This document shows, piece after piece, positions 57,024 through 64,000 of a stretch of DNA of 64,000 bases. Under the pieces are notes generated by a model. It saw only the letters and a program-made list of their open reading frames with translations. It ran no database searches and was not told the origin of the DNA. The position numbers and the translations under genes are program-made. Each line of letters begins with the position of its first letter. Positions within the stretch are counted from its first letter, which is position 1. This stretch comes from Alphaproteobacteria bacterium (lineage in GTDB: Bacteria > Pseudomonadota > Alphaproteobacteria > Micropepsales > Micropepsaceae), in NCBI GenBank assembly GCA_947474565.1, contig CANJIS010000008.1, positions 1-64,000 of the forward strand. The letters are read 5' to 3'.

Positions 57024-57764
57024 ATGACCGATTCCGCCCAGTCCATAGACCCCGCCGAAGTGGCCAAATTCTCGGCCATGGCGGCGGAATGGTGGGATCC
57101 GGAGGGTAAATTCGCCCCGCTGCACAAATTCAATCCGGTGCGGCTGGATTTCATCCGGCGCGAGGTTGCGGCCCACTTCAACCGGGACGCCAGAAGCCTG
57201 AAGCCGTTTGCGGGTCTTTCGCTGCTGGATATCGGCTGTGGAGGCGGGTTGTTGTCCGAGCCGATGGCCCGGCTAGGCTTTGCCGTCACCGGCGCCGACG
57301 CCTCGGAACGCAATATCGGCACCGCCCGCACCCATGCCGCGCAAAGCGGGGTGACAATCGATTACCGGGCCACCAGTGCTGAAGCCCTGGCCGAAGAAGG
57401 GCTCGGCTTCGACGTGGTGCTCAACATGGAAGTGGTGGAGCATGTCGCCGATGTTGGCGCTTACCTCTCGGCCTGCGCCGGGCTGCTCAAACCCGGCGGC
57501 ATCACACTGGTCGCCACCCTGAACAAGACCCTCAAGTCGCTCGCCCTGGCCAAGATCGGGGCGGAGTATGTGCTGGGTTGGGTGCCGCGTGGCACCCATG
57601 ACTGGAACCGGTTTATTGCGCCTGCAGAGCTTCGTGCAGAGCTTGAACAGACCGGCCTAAGCATTCTGAAAACGCAGGGTGTTTCCTTCAATCCCTTGGG
57701 CTGGGATTGGAGATTGTCCAATGATGTAGACGTGAACTACATGATTGTGGCGGCGAAGAGCTAG
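57024..57764 (+). CDS. ubiG: Ubiquinone biosynthesis O-methyltransferase
   Basis: SAM-dependent methyltransferase for both O-methylations in ubiquinone synthesis; 246 residues from ATG 57024. It shows [25 protein letters not shown], motif [28 protein letters not shown] and [18 protein letters not shown]. The track's long ORF runs through antisense lysC and is not real upstream. Divergent from lysC, a conserved layout. Confidence 0.96.
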   Translation: MTDSAQSIDPAEVAKFSAMAAEWWDPEGKFAPLHKFNPVRLDFIRREVAAHFNRDARSLKPFAGLSLLDIGCGGGLLSEPMARLGFAVTGADASERNIGTARTHAAQSGVTIDYRATSAEALAEEGLGFDVVLNMEVVEHVADVGAYLSACAGLLKPGGITLVATLNKTLKSLALAKIGAEYVLGWVPRGTHDWNRFIAPAELRAELEQTGLSILKTQGVSFNPLGWDWRLSNDVDVNYMIVAAKS

Positions 57765-57777
57765 CCGGGCGAACGAT

Positions 57778-58185
57778 TCAATTATCGATGTCAGGAGGAA
57801 GCGGCGCGACGTCTACGCCCTCTTCCACCAATTCGCGGGCTTCTTGCTGGGTGGTCTCGCCATAGATATGACGGTCCACGGTCTCGCCGTAATGAATCTT
57901 GCGCGCTTCCTCGGCGAATTTCGGGCCGACATATTCGGCATGCTCTTGCACATATTTGCGCAGGCCGGTCATATACTGGCCGGTACTGCCGGTGTCGCGG
58001 CGCACCGGTTCAACATTGCGGCTGGCGGCCAGCGATGGCGCCACCATTGCCTTCTCGACGCGGCGGGAATTGCAGCTTGGGCATGACAAGGAGCCGTCGC
58101 CGGACTGCGAGTCATAGGACGCGATATCGCGAAACCAGCCCTCGAACTCGTGGCCGTTTTTGCAACGGAGATTATAGACAATCAC
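57778..58185 (-). CDS. DUF1178 zinc-finger-like protein
   Basis: 135 residues from the GTG at 58185 (MIVYNLRCKNGHEFEGWF), matching the family start. Two Cys pairs, LRCKNGHEFEGW and LSCPSCNSRRVEKAMVAPS, suggest zinc binding. Conserved end RELVEEGVDVAPLP. Function unknown; almost always linked to nit and grxC in alphaproteobacteria, as here. Confidence 0.92.
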   Translation of the reverse strand: MIVYNLRCKNGHEFEGWFRDIASYDSQSGDGSLSCPSCNSRRVEKAMVAPSLAASRNVEPVRRDTGSTGQYMTGLRKYVQEHAEYVGPKFAEEARKIHYGETVDRHIYGETTQQEARELVEEGVDVAPLPPDIDN

Positions 58186-58265
58186 TGCGACAGCACTCCA
58201 CACGGCCTGCCCCCAGGCCGTGTAAGGACATTATTCAGTCCAACCATTTTCGCAAGAGCGCGCAG

Positions 58266-59102
58266 TCACGTCCGGGTTAATGGAACCGCAAATTCGCGGT
58301 CATGTTTAAGACTGGGCAGCTTGGCCCTGACCGCCTCTGACAGCTTCGGATCGATATCGGCGAAGATCACGCCGGGCTCATCGCCGCCTTCCGCCAGCAC
58401 GGTTCCCCATGGGTCGATGATCAGGCTGTGGCCGTAGGTTTTCCGGCCATTGCCGTGGATTCCGCCCTGCGCCGGAGCGAAGACAAAAGCGCCGTTTTCA
58501 ATCGCCCGCGCCCGCAGCAGCACATGCCAATGGGCCTGGCCGGTGGGAACCGTAAACGCCGACGGCACCGTAAACGCGAAGGCGCCGGCTTGCGCCATGC
58601 TGCGATAGAGTCGCGGAAAGCGAACGTCGTAGCAGATCGAAAGCCCGATCCCGCCCCAAGGCGTCTCAGCCAACACAGCGGAATCCCCGCCGGCAACGCT
58701 GGCTGATTCGCGATAACTCTCGCCGCCGTCCAGATCGACATCAAACAGATGAACCTTGCTGTAGCGTGTCTTGATCGCGCCATCCGGCCCGATGACGAAA
58801 GAGCGGTTGGCGGTCTTGGTGTCGCTGACTTTGATCGCGAGCGATCCGATCAGAAGCCGAACGCCCAGCTCTTTCGCCAGCGCGGTGAACGCCGGCAGGG
58901 CGGGGTCATGTTCCTCGTCAAATGACTTGGCCAGCTTGGCGCCGCCATCCGCCGCCATCAGGGCGGTGTTCTCCGGCGTGGCGATGAACTGCGCGCCGCC
59001 TTTGGCGGCTTGGCGGATCAGGCGCGAGGCATCTTCGATATTGGCGGCAACGTCTTCGCTGGAGCGAAGCTGCACGCAGGCGGCGCGAAAACTCGTAGCC
59101 AT
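58266..59102 (-). CDS. Carbon-nitrogen hydrolase (nitrilase superfamily, Nit-like)
   Basis: 278 residues with the Glu-Lys-Cys triad: Glu in IATPENTAL, Lys in YSKVHLFDVDL, Cys in LSICYDVRFPRLYR. Most similar in pattern to Nit1/NitFhit-type deaminated-glutathione amidase, a metabolite-repair enzyme; the neighbouring glutaredoxin gene fits a glutathione theme. It lies two bases after grxC. Confidence 0.9.
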   Translation of the reverse strand: MATSFRAACVQLRSSEDVAANIEDASRLIRQAAKGGAQFIATPENTALMAADGGAKLAKSFDEEHDPALPAFTALAKELGVRLLIGSLAIKVSDTKTANRSFVIGPDGAIKTRYSKVHLFDVDLDGGESYRESASVAGGDSAVLAETPWGGIGLSICYDVRFPRLYRSMAQAGAFAFTVPSAFTVPTGQAHWHVLLRARAIENGAFVFAPAQGGIHGNGRKTYGHSLIIDPWGTVLAEGGDEPGVIFADIDPKLSEAVRAKLPSLKHDREFAVPLTRT

Positions 59103-59104
59103 CG

Positions 59105-59359
59105 TCAGGCCAGAAGTTCGTCGAGTTTGCCCTCGCGCTCCAGGGCATGGAGCTCGTCACTGCCGCCGACATGGGTATCGCCGACAAAAATCTGCGGCAC
59201 GGTGCGGGCGCCGCCGGATTTTTCCAGCATCTCATCGCGCGCCTTGGGGTCCATCATCACATCCACTTCCTCGAAAGCAACGCCCTTCTTTTTCAGCAGT
59301 GACTTGGCCCGCACGCAATAGGGGCAAATGGGCGTGGTGTAGACAATGACGGGTTTCAT
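59105..59359 (-). CDS. grxC: Glutaredoxin 3
   Basis: 84-residue dithiol glutaredoxin: active site CPYCVRAKSLL, cis-Pro segment RTVPQIFVGDTHVGGSDEL. Reduces disulfides and glutathionylated proteins. Its ATG overlaps the comF stop (TTATGA), and nit follows almost immediately. Confidence 0.95.
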   Translation of the reverse strand: MKPVIVYTTPICPYCVRAKSLLKKKGVAFEEVDVMMDPKARDEMLEKSGGARTVPQIFVGDTHVGGSDELHALEREGKLDELLA

Positions 59360-60116
59360 AAGCCGGAACCGCGATTCTGACGACTATCCAATATAGGTAT
59401 CTCCGCCGCCCGGACAACGCGGGCCAGGGCCAGAATTTGCACCCCTGCTGCGCCCGCCCGGCGCAGCGCGCGGCTTGCGGCTTCCGCCGTGGCCCCGGTG
59501 GTCAGAACATCGTCCACCAGCAGCACATGCCGTCCCGCCACCTTTTCCCGGTCCGGCACCTGGAACGCGCCAAGCACATTGCGCCGCCTCGCCTTGGCGG
59601 AGGGCATGGTTCCCTGGCTGGGTGTGGGGCGGCTGCGGATCAAGGCTCCGGTATCCACTGGCACCCCCGAGCGGCGCGAAAGTGCCCGCGCCAGTTCCCC
59701 AGCCTGATTGTAGCGCCGCCGCCAGAGCCGGAAGCGATGCAACGGCATTGGCACAATCATGTCGCTACTGGCGATCAATTCCCGCCCCGCCCGCTCCAGC
59801 CACTGGCTGAAGCCAGGCACCAGATCGAGCCGGTCGGCATGCTTCAGCGCCAGGATGGCGCACGGCTGATGTCGTCGTAACGCAGGATGGCGCGCGCCTT
59901 GTCGAAAGATGGTGGATGCGACAGGCAAACAGCGCATTCGCCGTCCAGCGGCACATCAAAGGGAATCCCGCAGCGGCCGCAAAGCGGGCCGTCCAGAAAC
60001 TGGATGGCGCTCCAGCAACTGGCGCAGAAGCCGGAGCTAGCCCCCGGCTCGCGGCATGCGATGCACAACGTCGGAAATACGAGATTCAAAAGTCCGCTTT
60101 TCCATTGCAGGCCCAT
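59356..60116 (-). pseudogene. comF: ComF family phosphoribosyltransferase-like protein, frameshifted
   Basis: Two overlapping frames together give one ComF. The first (60116 down to about 59860) has the paired zinc motifs LCIACREPG/FCASC and LCGRCG/CAVC and reaches ILRYDDISRA before shifting to a stop. The second continues as ILALKHADRLDL, then IVPMPLHRFRLWRRRYNQAGELARAL and the PRPP loop VLLVDDVLTTGATAEAA. A single missing base near 59858-59862 (GCGCC where GCGGCC would restore frame) explains it. ComF proteins assist DNA uptake in competent bacteria; here the full product cannot form unless the base is a sequencing error. Confidence 0.82.
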
Positions 60117-60134
60117 GCCGCTACTCTAGGACCG

Positions 60135-60965
60135 ATGAGCGCCCCTCGCCCGCCCCTTTTTGACTTTCGCACAGCCCGGATACGGCAAAACCGTGCCCGG
60201 CGGCTGGAGGGGGAACGGTTTTTCGACGCCATGGCGCTGGAAGGGCTGACCGACCGGTTGGCGGCCGTAACCAAAAGCTTTGCCAACGGCCTGATGGTCG
60301 GGGCCGCCGTGCCGCCAGAATTGCAAAGCTTCGCCGAAAACTGGTCTCAATCCGATTTTGATACGAATGAAGTCCTGGGGGCTGGTGAGGCGCAATTCGA
60401 TCTCGCCATCAGCGTTTTTTCTTTGCAGGCGATCAACGACCTGCCAGGCGCGCTGGTGCAGATCCGCCGCGCCTTGAAACCAGATGGCTTGTTCCTGGGC
60501 GTGTTGTTCGGCGGCGCCACGCTTACCGAATTGCGCCAAAGCTTCGCCGCGGCGGAAAGCGAAACCATGGGCGGCATCAGCCCCCGGGTTTCACCCTTTG
60601 CCGATGTGCGCGATTTGGGCGGCTTGTTGCAGCGGGCGGGCCTGGCGCTGCCGGTGGCGGATGTGGAACGCAGTCATGTCCGCTATGGCGATTTCTTCGC
60701 CTTGGGCCGCGACCTGCGCGCCCATGGCCTGACCAATGTCTTGAGCGAAAGAAGCAAAAGGTTTCTGCGCCGCAGGACCCTGGCGGCGATGCTGGGGCAT
60801 TACCGCGCTCTCCACGCCGATGGCGGCAAGCTGTGCGCCACATTCGAGATTGTCTATCTGACGGGCTGGGCGCCGCATCAAAGCCAGCAGCAGCCGCTGA
60901 AGCCCGGCAGCGCCAGGACACGCCTGGCCGACGTGCTGGGGACGGTCGAGAAAAAGCTTACTTGA
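60135..60965 (+). CDS. Methyltransferase-domain protein (NDUFAF5/BioC-like)
   Basis: 276 residues from ATG 60135. The C-terminal two thirds match the alphaproteobacterial group beside comF (AISVFSLQAINDLPGALVQIRRALKPDGLFLGVLFGG, ELRQSFAAAE, SPRVSPFADVRDLGGLLQRAG). The SAM-binding motif I expected near residue 55 (D-x-G-x-G type) is replaced by GLMVGAAVPPELQSF, and the region is shorter than usual, so catalysis is doubtful. NDUFAF5 relatives act on respiratory complex I. Convergent with the Flp pilin gene. Confidence 0.75.
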   Translation: MSAPRPPLFDFRTARIRQNRARRLEGERFFDAMALEGLTDRLAAVTKSFANGLMVGAAVPPELQSFAENWSQSDFDTNEVLGAGEAQFDLAISVFSLQAINDLPGALVQIRRALKPDGLFLGVLFGGATLTELRQSFAAAESETMGGISPRVSPFADVRDLGGLLQRAGLALPVADVERSHVRYGDFFALGRDLRAHGLTNVLSERSKRFLRRRTLAAMLGHYRALHADGGKLCATFEIVYLTGWAPHQSQQQPLKPGSARTRLADVLGTVEKKLT

Positions 60966-61110
60966 GGCCGTTGCCCGCGTTGTTGATCATGGTGTTGACG
61001 CTGATGCCGATGCTGGTGATTGCGCCGATCACGACCAGGGCGATCAACCCGCCCAGCAATGCATATTCAATGGCGGTGGCGCCGGACGTATCCGCCGCGA
61101 AACGCGTCAC
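60958..61110 (-). CDS. Flp/Fap-type IVb pilin
   Basis: 50 residues starting at a GTG that overlaps the mutT stop (GTGA). The short leader MTRFAADTSG precedes the prepilin cleavage motif G-ATAIEYALLGGLIAL with the invariant Glu-Tyr, then a hydrophobic helix (to about 35) and NTMINNAGNGLK. It would be cleaved by TadV-type peptidase and assembled by a Tad machine not present in this window. The track only shows it as the end of a longer shadow ORF. Confidence 0.85.
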   Translation of the reverse strand: MTRFAADTSGATAIEYALLGGLIALVVIGAITSIGISVNTMINNAGNGLK

Positions 61111-61529
61111 AACAGATCGCGCAGCATGGGAAGAAGCGGCAAGTCGGCCGCGGGCATAGGATAGGCGTCCGCGTTCAACATGAGATCGCGGGGCTTGATC
61201 CATTTGAGCGCCGCATGCAGCAAGGGCTTCGCTTCGCCCTCCCAGCGCCGGCAAATATAAAGCGGCATCAAAAGGTGAAACCCGCCATAGGTATGCGAAG
61301 CAAAGGTGAATGGCGCGAGACAGGGCTCCTTCACCGTGATGCCGAGTTCCTCGTGAAGCTCGCGGATCAACGCTACTTCCGGCGTTTCCGCCTTTTCGAC
61401 CTTGCCACCTGGAAATTCCCATAAGCCCGCCATGCTTTTGCCTTCGGGACGTTGCGCAATCAGCACGCGTCCGTCAGGGTCCACCAACGCTGCCGCCACG
61501 ACCAGTAAAAGCTCGTGCGACGCGGTCAT
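61107..61529 (-). CDS. mutT: (Deoxy)nucleoside triphosphate pyrophosphohydrolase MutT
   Basis: Nudix hydrolase of 140 residues that removes 8-oxo-dGTP. Nudix box GGKVEKAETPEVALIRELHEELGI; RPEGKSMAGLWEFPGG before it is typical of MutT. It is often found near argJ in alphaproteobacteria; here osmC and a sulfite dehydrogenase pair lie in between. It overlaps the Flp pilin start. Confidence 0.93.
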   Translation of the reverse strand: MTASHELLLVVAAALVDPDGRVLIAQRPEGKSMAGLWEFPGGKVEKAETPEVALIRELHEELGITVKEPCLAPFTFASHTYGGFHLLMPLYICRRWEGEAKPLLHAALKWIKPRDLMLNADAYPMPAADLPLLPMLRDLL

Positions 61530-61608
61530 GATGAAATGCCCAGGGCTAAGGTTGAATTAAATGTCATGGTAAACGGGCAGTAATAGTTTCTCAGCAAAGG
61601 AGACGAAG

Positions 61609-62034
61609 ATGACGACTTTCGGAACGGCACAATGGCGCGGCGGCCTCAAGGACGGCAAGGGCGCGATTTCGACCAAAAGCGGGGCGCTCAAGGATGTGCC
61701 TTACGGCTTTGCCGCCCGCTTTGAAGGCCAGCCCGGCACCAATCCCGAGGAATTGATCGGGGCTGCCCATGCCTCCTGCTTCGCCATGGCCATGTCCCTG
61801 GGCCTGGGCAATGAAGGCTTCACCGCCGACCAGTTGGACGCCAAGTCCGAAGTGAATCTGGAAAAGGTGGCCGATGGTTTTGCCATCACCAAAATTCACC
61901 TGACGCTGCAGTCAAAAATTCCTGGGATCGATAACGACAAATTCCAGCAGATCGCCGAAGCCACCAAAAAGGGTTGCCCGGTGTCGAAATTGCTCACCGG
62001 CGCGACGATCACGTTGGAAGCAAAACTCGTCTAG
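61609..62034 (+). CDS. osmC: OsmC family peroxiredoxin
   Basis: 141-residue organic hydroperoxide reductase of the OsmC type. It has YGFAARFEGQPGTNPEELIGAAHASCFAMAMS with the peroxidatic Cys and GCPVSKLLTGATITLEAKL with the resolving Cys. Ribosome site AAAGGAGA. Its stop overlaps that of the convergent cytochrome c gene. Confidence 0.94.
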   Translation: MTTFGTAQWRGGLKDGKGAISTKSGALKDVPYGFAARFEGQPGTNPEELIGAAHASCFAMAMSLGLGNEGFTADQLDAKSEVNLEKVADGFAITKIHLTLQSKIPGIDNDKFQQIAEATKKGCPVSKLLTGATITLEAKLV

Positions 62035-62552
62035 TGCGTGATCCCTGAGCGATCAATGAACCCATCACGATTGGGCATCTTGATTTTGGGCAGGCTCTTG
62101 GCATCAAGAACCGCATCCTTTTTCACGATGCCGTCAATCGACAGGATGTACGCGACCAGCGAATAGACTTCGTGGTCGTTCAGGGTGCGCGGCTTGTTTA
62201 CCGGCATGGCGCGGCGGATATAGTCGAACAAGGTGGTGGCATAGGGCCAATAGCTTGCCACCGTCTTGATCGGCTGCGGCGTTGTCAGCGAACCGATGCC
62301 GCCGGTCAGGCGGTCGGACGGCTGACCCTTGCCTTCCACGCCGTGGCACATCTGGCACTTGGCGGTGAAGACTTCCAAACCTTCCTTCACCGAGCCTTTG
62401 CCGGCGGGAAGATTGCTGCCGTCCGGCAGAATGGAAATGTCCCAGGCCTTGACCCGGGCCGGATCGGCAGCAACGCCAAAGTGCGGGGCGTCCGCTGCAA
62501 AAGCCGCGGTGGCGGAAACACAGAACAGGCCGGCGAGGATCATCTTACGCAT
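62031..62552 (-). CDS. c-type cytochrome, sulfite dehydrogenase subunit (SoxD/SorB-like)
   Basis: 173 residues with a signal peptide (to about 20, ATAAFAA), one haem site CQMCH, and a distal Met in the RRAMPVNKPRTLNDHEVYSLVAYIL segment. The start overlaps the end of the molybdenum subunit gene by 8 bases, so it is the likely electron acceptor, passing electrons to the respiratory chain. Assigned by context. Confidence 0.88.
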   Translation of the reverse strand: MRKMILAGLFCVSATAAFAADAPHFGVAADPARVKAWDISILPDGSNLPAGKGSVKEGLEVFTAKCQMCHGVEGKGQPSDRLTGGIGSLTTPQPIKTVASYWPYATTLFDYIRRAMPVNKPRTLNDHEVYSLVAYILSIDGIVKKDAVLDAKSLPKIKMPNRDGFIDRSGITH

Positions 62553-63774
62553 AGGTGTTTTTCACGCTGTTGTCCGCGCCGATCGCCCAGCACTGGATAC
62601 CGTTGTTCTGATAGGCCTGGCCGGGAGCGAATGCTTTTACCCACTCGGCATGCGTGGGCTGGATATTGCCCATCTCGTCGGTGGCGCGGCTCATGATAGT
62701 GGCGGCCTGTCCGTTCCATTGCCAAGGCAGGCGGAAACGCGTCAGCGCCTTGGGCAGAACCGGGCCCGGCATATCCGCATTGGTCCAGGTCGCGCCGCCA
62801 TCGGTCGAAACTTCCAGCTTGGTGATGCGGCCATGGCCCGACCAGGCGACGCCTGAGATTTCATAAAATCCGGCGCCCTGCATGGTCATCTGACCCGACG
62901 GACGGGTGATGACCGATTTCACCGGCAAGACCAGGTTGAACTGACGGGCTTTGCCATCGGCCTGAAGCATCGAATATTTCGAGGTTTCATCCTTGGTCAT
63001 GCCCGGCAGGTTGGTGACCTTCAGACGGTGCACCCACTTGATGTTCAAATTGCCTTCCCAGCCCGGCATAATGAACCGCAACGGATAGCCCTGTTCGGGG
63101 CGCAGGCGCTCGCCATTCTGGAACAGAACCAGCAATGCCTGTTCCTTGGCAGCGGCCAGCGGAATGGAGCGGCTGATATTCGCCGCGTCGGCGCTTTCGG
63201 CGATCAGCCATTTGCCTTCGGGCTTGATGCCGGCTTCATCCAGCAGCGGACCCAGCTCTACGGCGGTCCACTCGCTGCAAGACAAAAGGCCGTGAATGCC
63301 GCCGGCGGTGAGCTGCGGCGGATTGGGACCGGAATTGCCGCCGCTGTTGCCGCCGCATTCCATGAAATGAATTCTGCTGACGCGGGGATAACGCATCAGC
63401 GCGTCCATGGTGAATTCCAGCGGCTTGTTCACCAGGCCATGGACCACCAGCCGGTGATTGGCGGGATCGATATCGGGCACGCCATTGTGGTGACGTTCAT
63501 AATGCAGACCGCTCGGCGTGATGATGCCTTCCAGCATTTCCAGCGGCGTGCGCGACGAACCGGTGCCGGGCGAGATGCCGGGCGTGCCGACAAGGCGCTT
63601 GACGCCCGCTTCGTAAGAGGCCGGCATGCCATAGCCGCTGAAGGGCTTGCCCGGCGTCAGCATGGATGGCGTAACGAAGTCCTGGGCGCGCGCGGCGGGT
63701 GCAGCGGCGGCGACACCGGCGCCGGCCAATCCCGCTTTCAGCAACTGACGGCGGGATGTCGTGTTCTTGGTCAT
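62545..63774 (-). CDS. soxC: Molybdenum sulfite dehydrogenase catalytic subunit (SoxC-like)
   Basis: Periplasmic sulfite-oxidase-family protein, 409 residues. Tat signal SRRQLLKAGLAGAG, molybdopterin domain with the Mo-ligating Cys (HFMECGGNSGGN), and a C-terminal dimerisation domain (about 300-400, VSTDGGATWTNADM). It oxidises sulfite or related sulfur intermediates and is coupled to the cytochrome c gene. No other sox genes are in the window, so a stand-alone sulfite-detoxifying dehydrogenase is as likely as a full Sox pathway. Confidence 0.9.
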   Translation of the reverse strand: MTKNTTSRRQLLKAGLAGAGVAAAAPAARAQDFVTPSMLTPGKPFSGYGMPASYEAGVKRLVGTPGISPGTGSSRTPLEMLEGIITPSGLHYERHHNGVPDIDPANHRLVVHGLVNKPLEFTMDALMRYPRVSRIHFMECGGNSGGNSGPNPPQLTAGGIHGLLSCSEWTAVELGPLLDEAGIKPEGKWLIAESADAANISRSIPLAAAKEQALLVLFQNGERLRPEQGYPLRFIMPGWEGNLNIKWVHRLKVTNLPGMTKDETSKYSMLQADGKARQFNLVLPVKSVITRPSGQMTMQGAGFYEISGVAWSGHGRITKLEVSTDGGATWTNADMPGPVLPKALTRFRLPWQWNGQAATIMSRATDEMGNIQPTHAEWVKAFAPGQAYQNNGIQCWAIGADNSVKNTYA

Positions 63775-63896
63775 GGCTCAACGCTTTTGTGAGATTCTGT
63801 CAGCGCGATACTAAGCACGGCGCGGAAGATCGCGCCAAGATTTTTCCGAAGGTCAGATCGCCACTGCGTTATGTCTGCGTGGAATGAACGCGCGCA

Positions 63897-64000
63897 TCAA
63901 CTGCGGTACGAACCATTGATATCGATGTAATCGTGCGTGAGATCGCAGGTCCAAACGCGGGCTTCGCCTTTGCCAAGCCCCAGTTCCACACCGATCTCGA
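63897..64000 (-). CDS. argJ: ArgJ glutamate N-acetyltransferase, C-terminal end (cut by window edge)
   Basis: The reverse strand from the window edge encodes about 34 residues ending [23 protein letters not shown], the highly conserved C-terminus of ArgJ (arginine biosynthesis acetyl transfer). The stop TGA is at 63897-63899. It is too short for the ORF track. The 122 bases to soxC hold no gene. Confidence 0.9.
   Translation of the reverse strand, partial: EIGVELGLGKGEARVWTCDLTHDYIDINGSYRS

Overview
The window is chromosomal DNA of a GC-rich (about 60 percent by eye) alphaproteobacterium. The evidence is PopZ/DUF2497 beside valS, a fused ispDF, the ntrB-ntrC / ntrY-ntrX cluster beside hfq-hflX, DUF4167 between prmC and clpB, the ubiG / lysC-ptsP / rodZ-ispG / prfA-prmC block, a COQ10-type protein beside lipA, and an intracellular PHB depolymerase. 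A lineage near Rhizomicrobium/Micropepsaceae is possible but unproven. Coding density is high, and I see no prophage, transposase or CRISPR array.

Layout. 1-1.6 kb: start of atpA and all of atpH (minus). 1.9-4.3 kb: amtB-glnK, then a QueD-like protein and QueF. 4.4-5.0 kb: a chimeric pseudogene joining a TonB-receptor plug to a HerA-ATPase tail. 5.0-5.7 kb: small membrane protein, tRNA-Asn, tRNA-Cys. 5.8-9.9 kb: pcm, popZ, valS. 10-11.8 kb: an Old Yellow Enzyme flanked by two paralogous glycine-zipper proteins. 11.9-13.9 kb: ilvD with a duplicated, synonymously diverged 3' end, then tRNA-Ser. 14-19.4 kb: rlpA, dac, tmk, holB, tatD, MBL hydrolase. 19.5-21.8 kb: a TPR gene broken by an amber codon, small secreted proteins, mazG. 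21.9-30.8 kb (minus): hflX, hfq, D-amino-acid transaminase and the nitrogen two-component systems. 30.9-33.0 kb: ispDF, pgpA, pncC. 33.0-37.0 kb (minus): SGNH hydrolase, TPR-glycosyltransferase, coq10, lipA. 37.1-43 kb: GFA protein, acyl-activating enzyme, bfd-bfr iron storage, cupin, GST, phaZ. 43-57 kb: S1/P1 nuclease, M23 peptidase, clpB (RpoH-type promoter), DUF4167, prmC, prfA, ispG, rodZ, ptsP, lysC. 57-64 kb: ubiG, DUF1178, nitrilase, grxC, frameshifted comF, a methyltransferase, a Flp pilin overlapping mutT, osmC, a SoxC-like sulfite dehydrogenase with its cytochrome c, and the end of argJ.

Functional links. AmtB, GlnK, NtrBC, NtrYX and PtsP make the window rich in nitrogen control. 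RlpA, DacC, RodZ, M23 and D-amino-acid transaminase concern the cell wall. No coherent undescribed multi-gene system is evident. The unusual signals are local: the ilvD 3'-end replacement scar, the TonB-HerA chimera, the paired glycine-zipper genes, a QueD homologue lacking hallmark residues, a pilin overlapping mutT, and several exact inverted repeats built on gene 3' ends.
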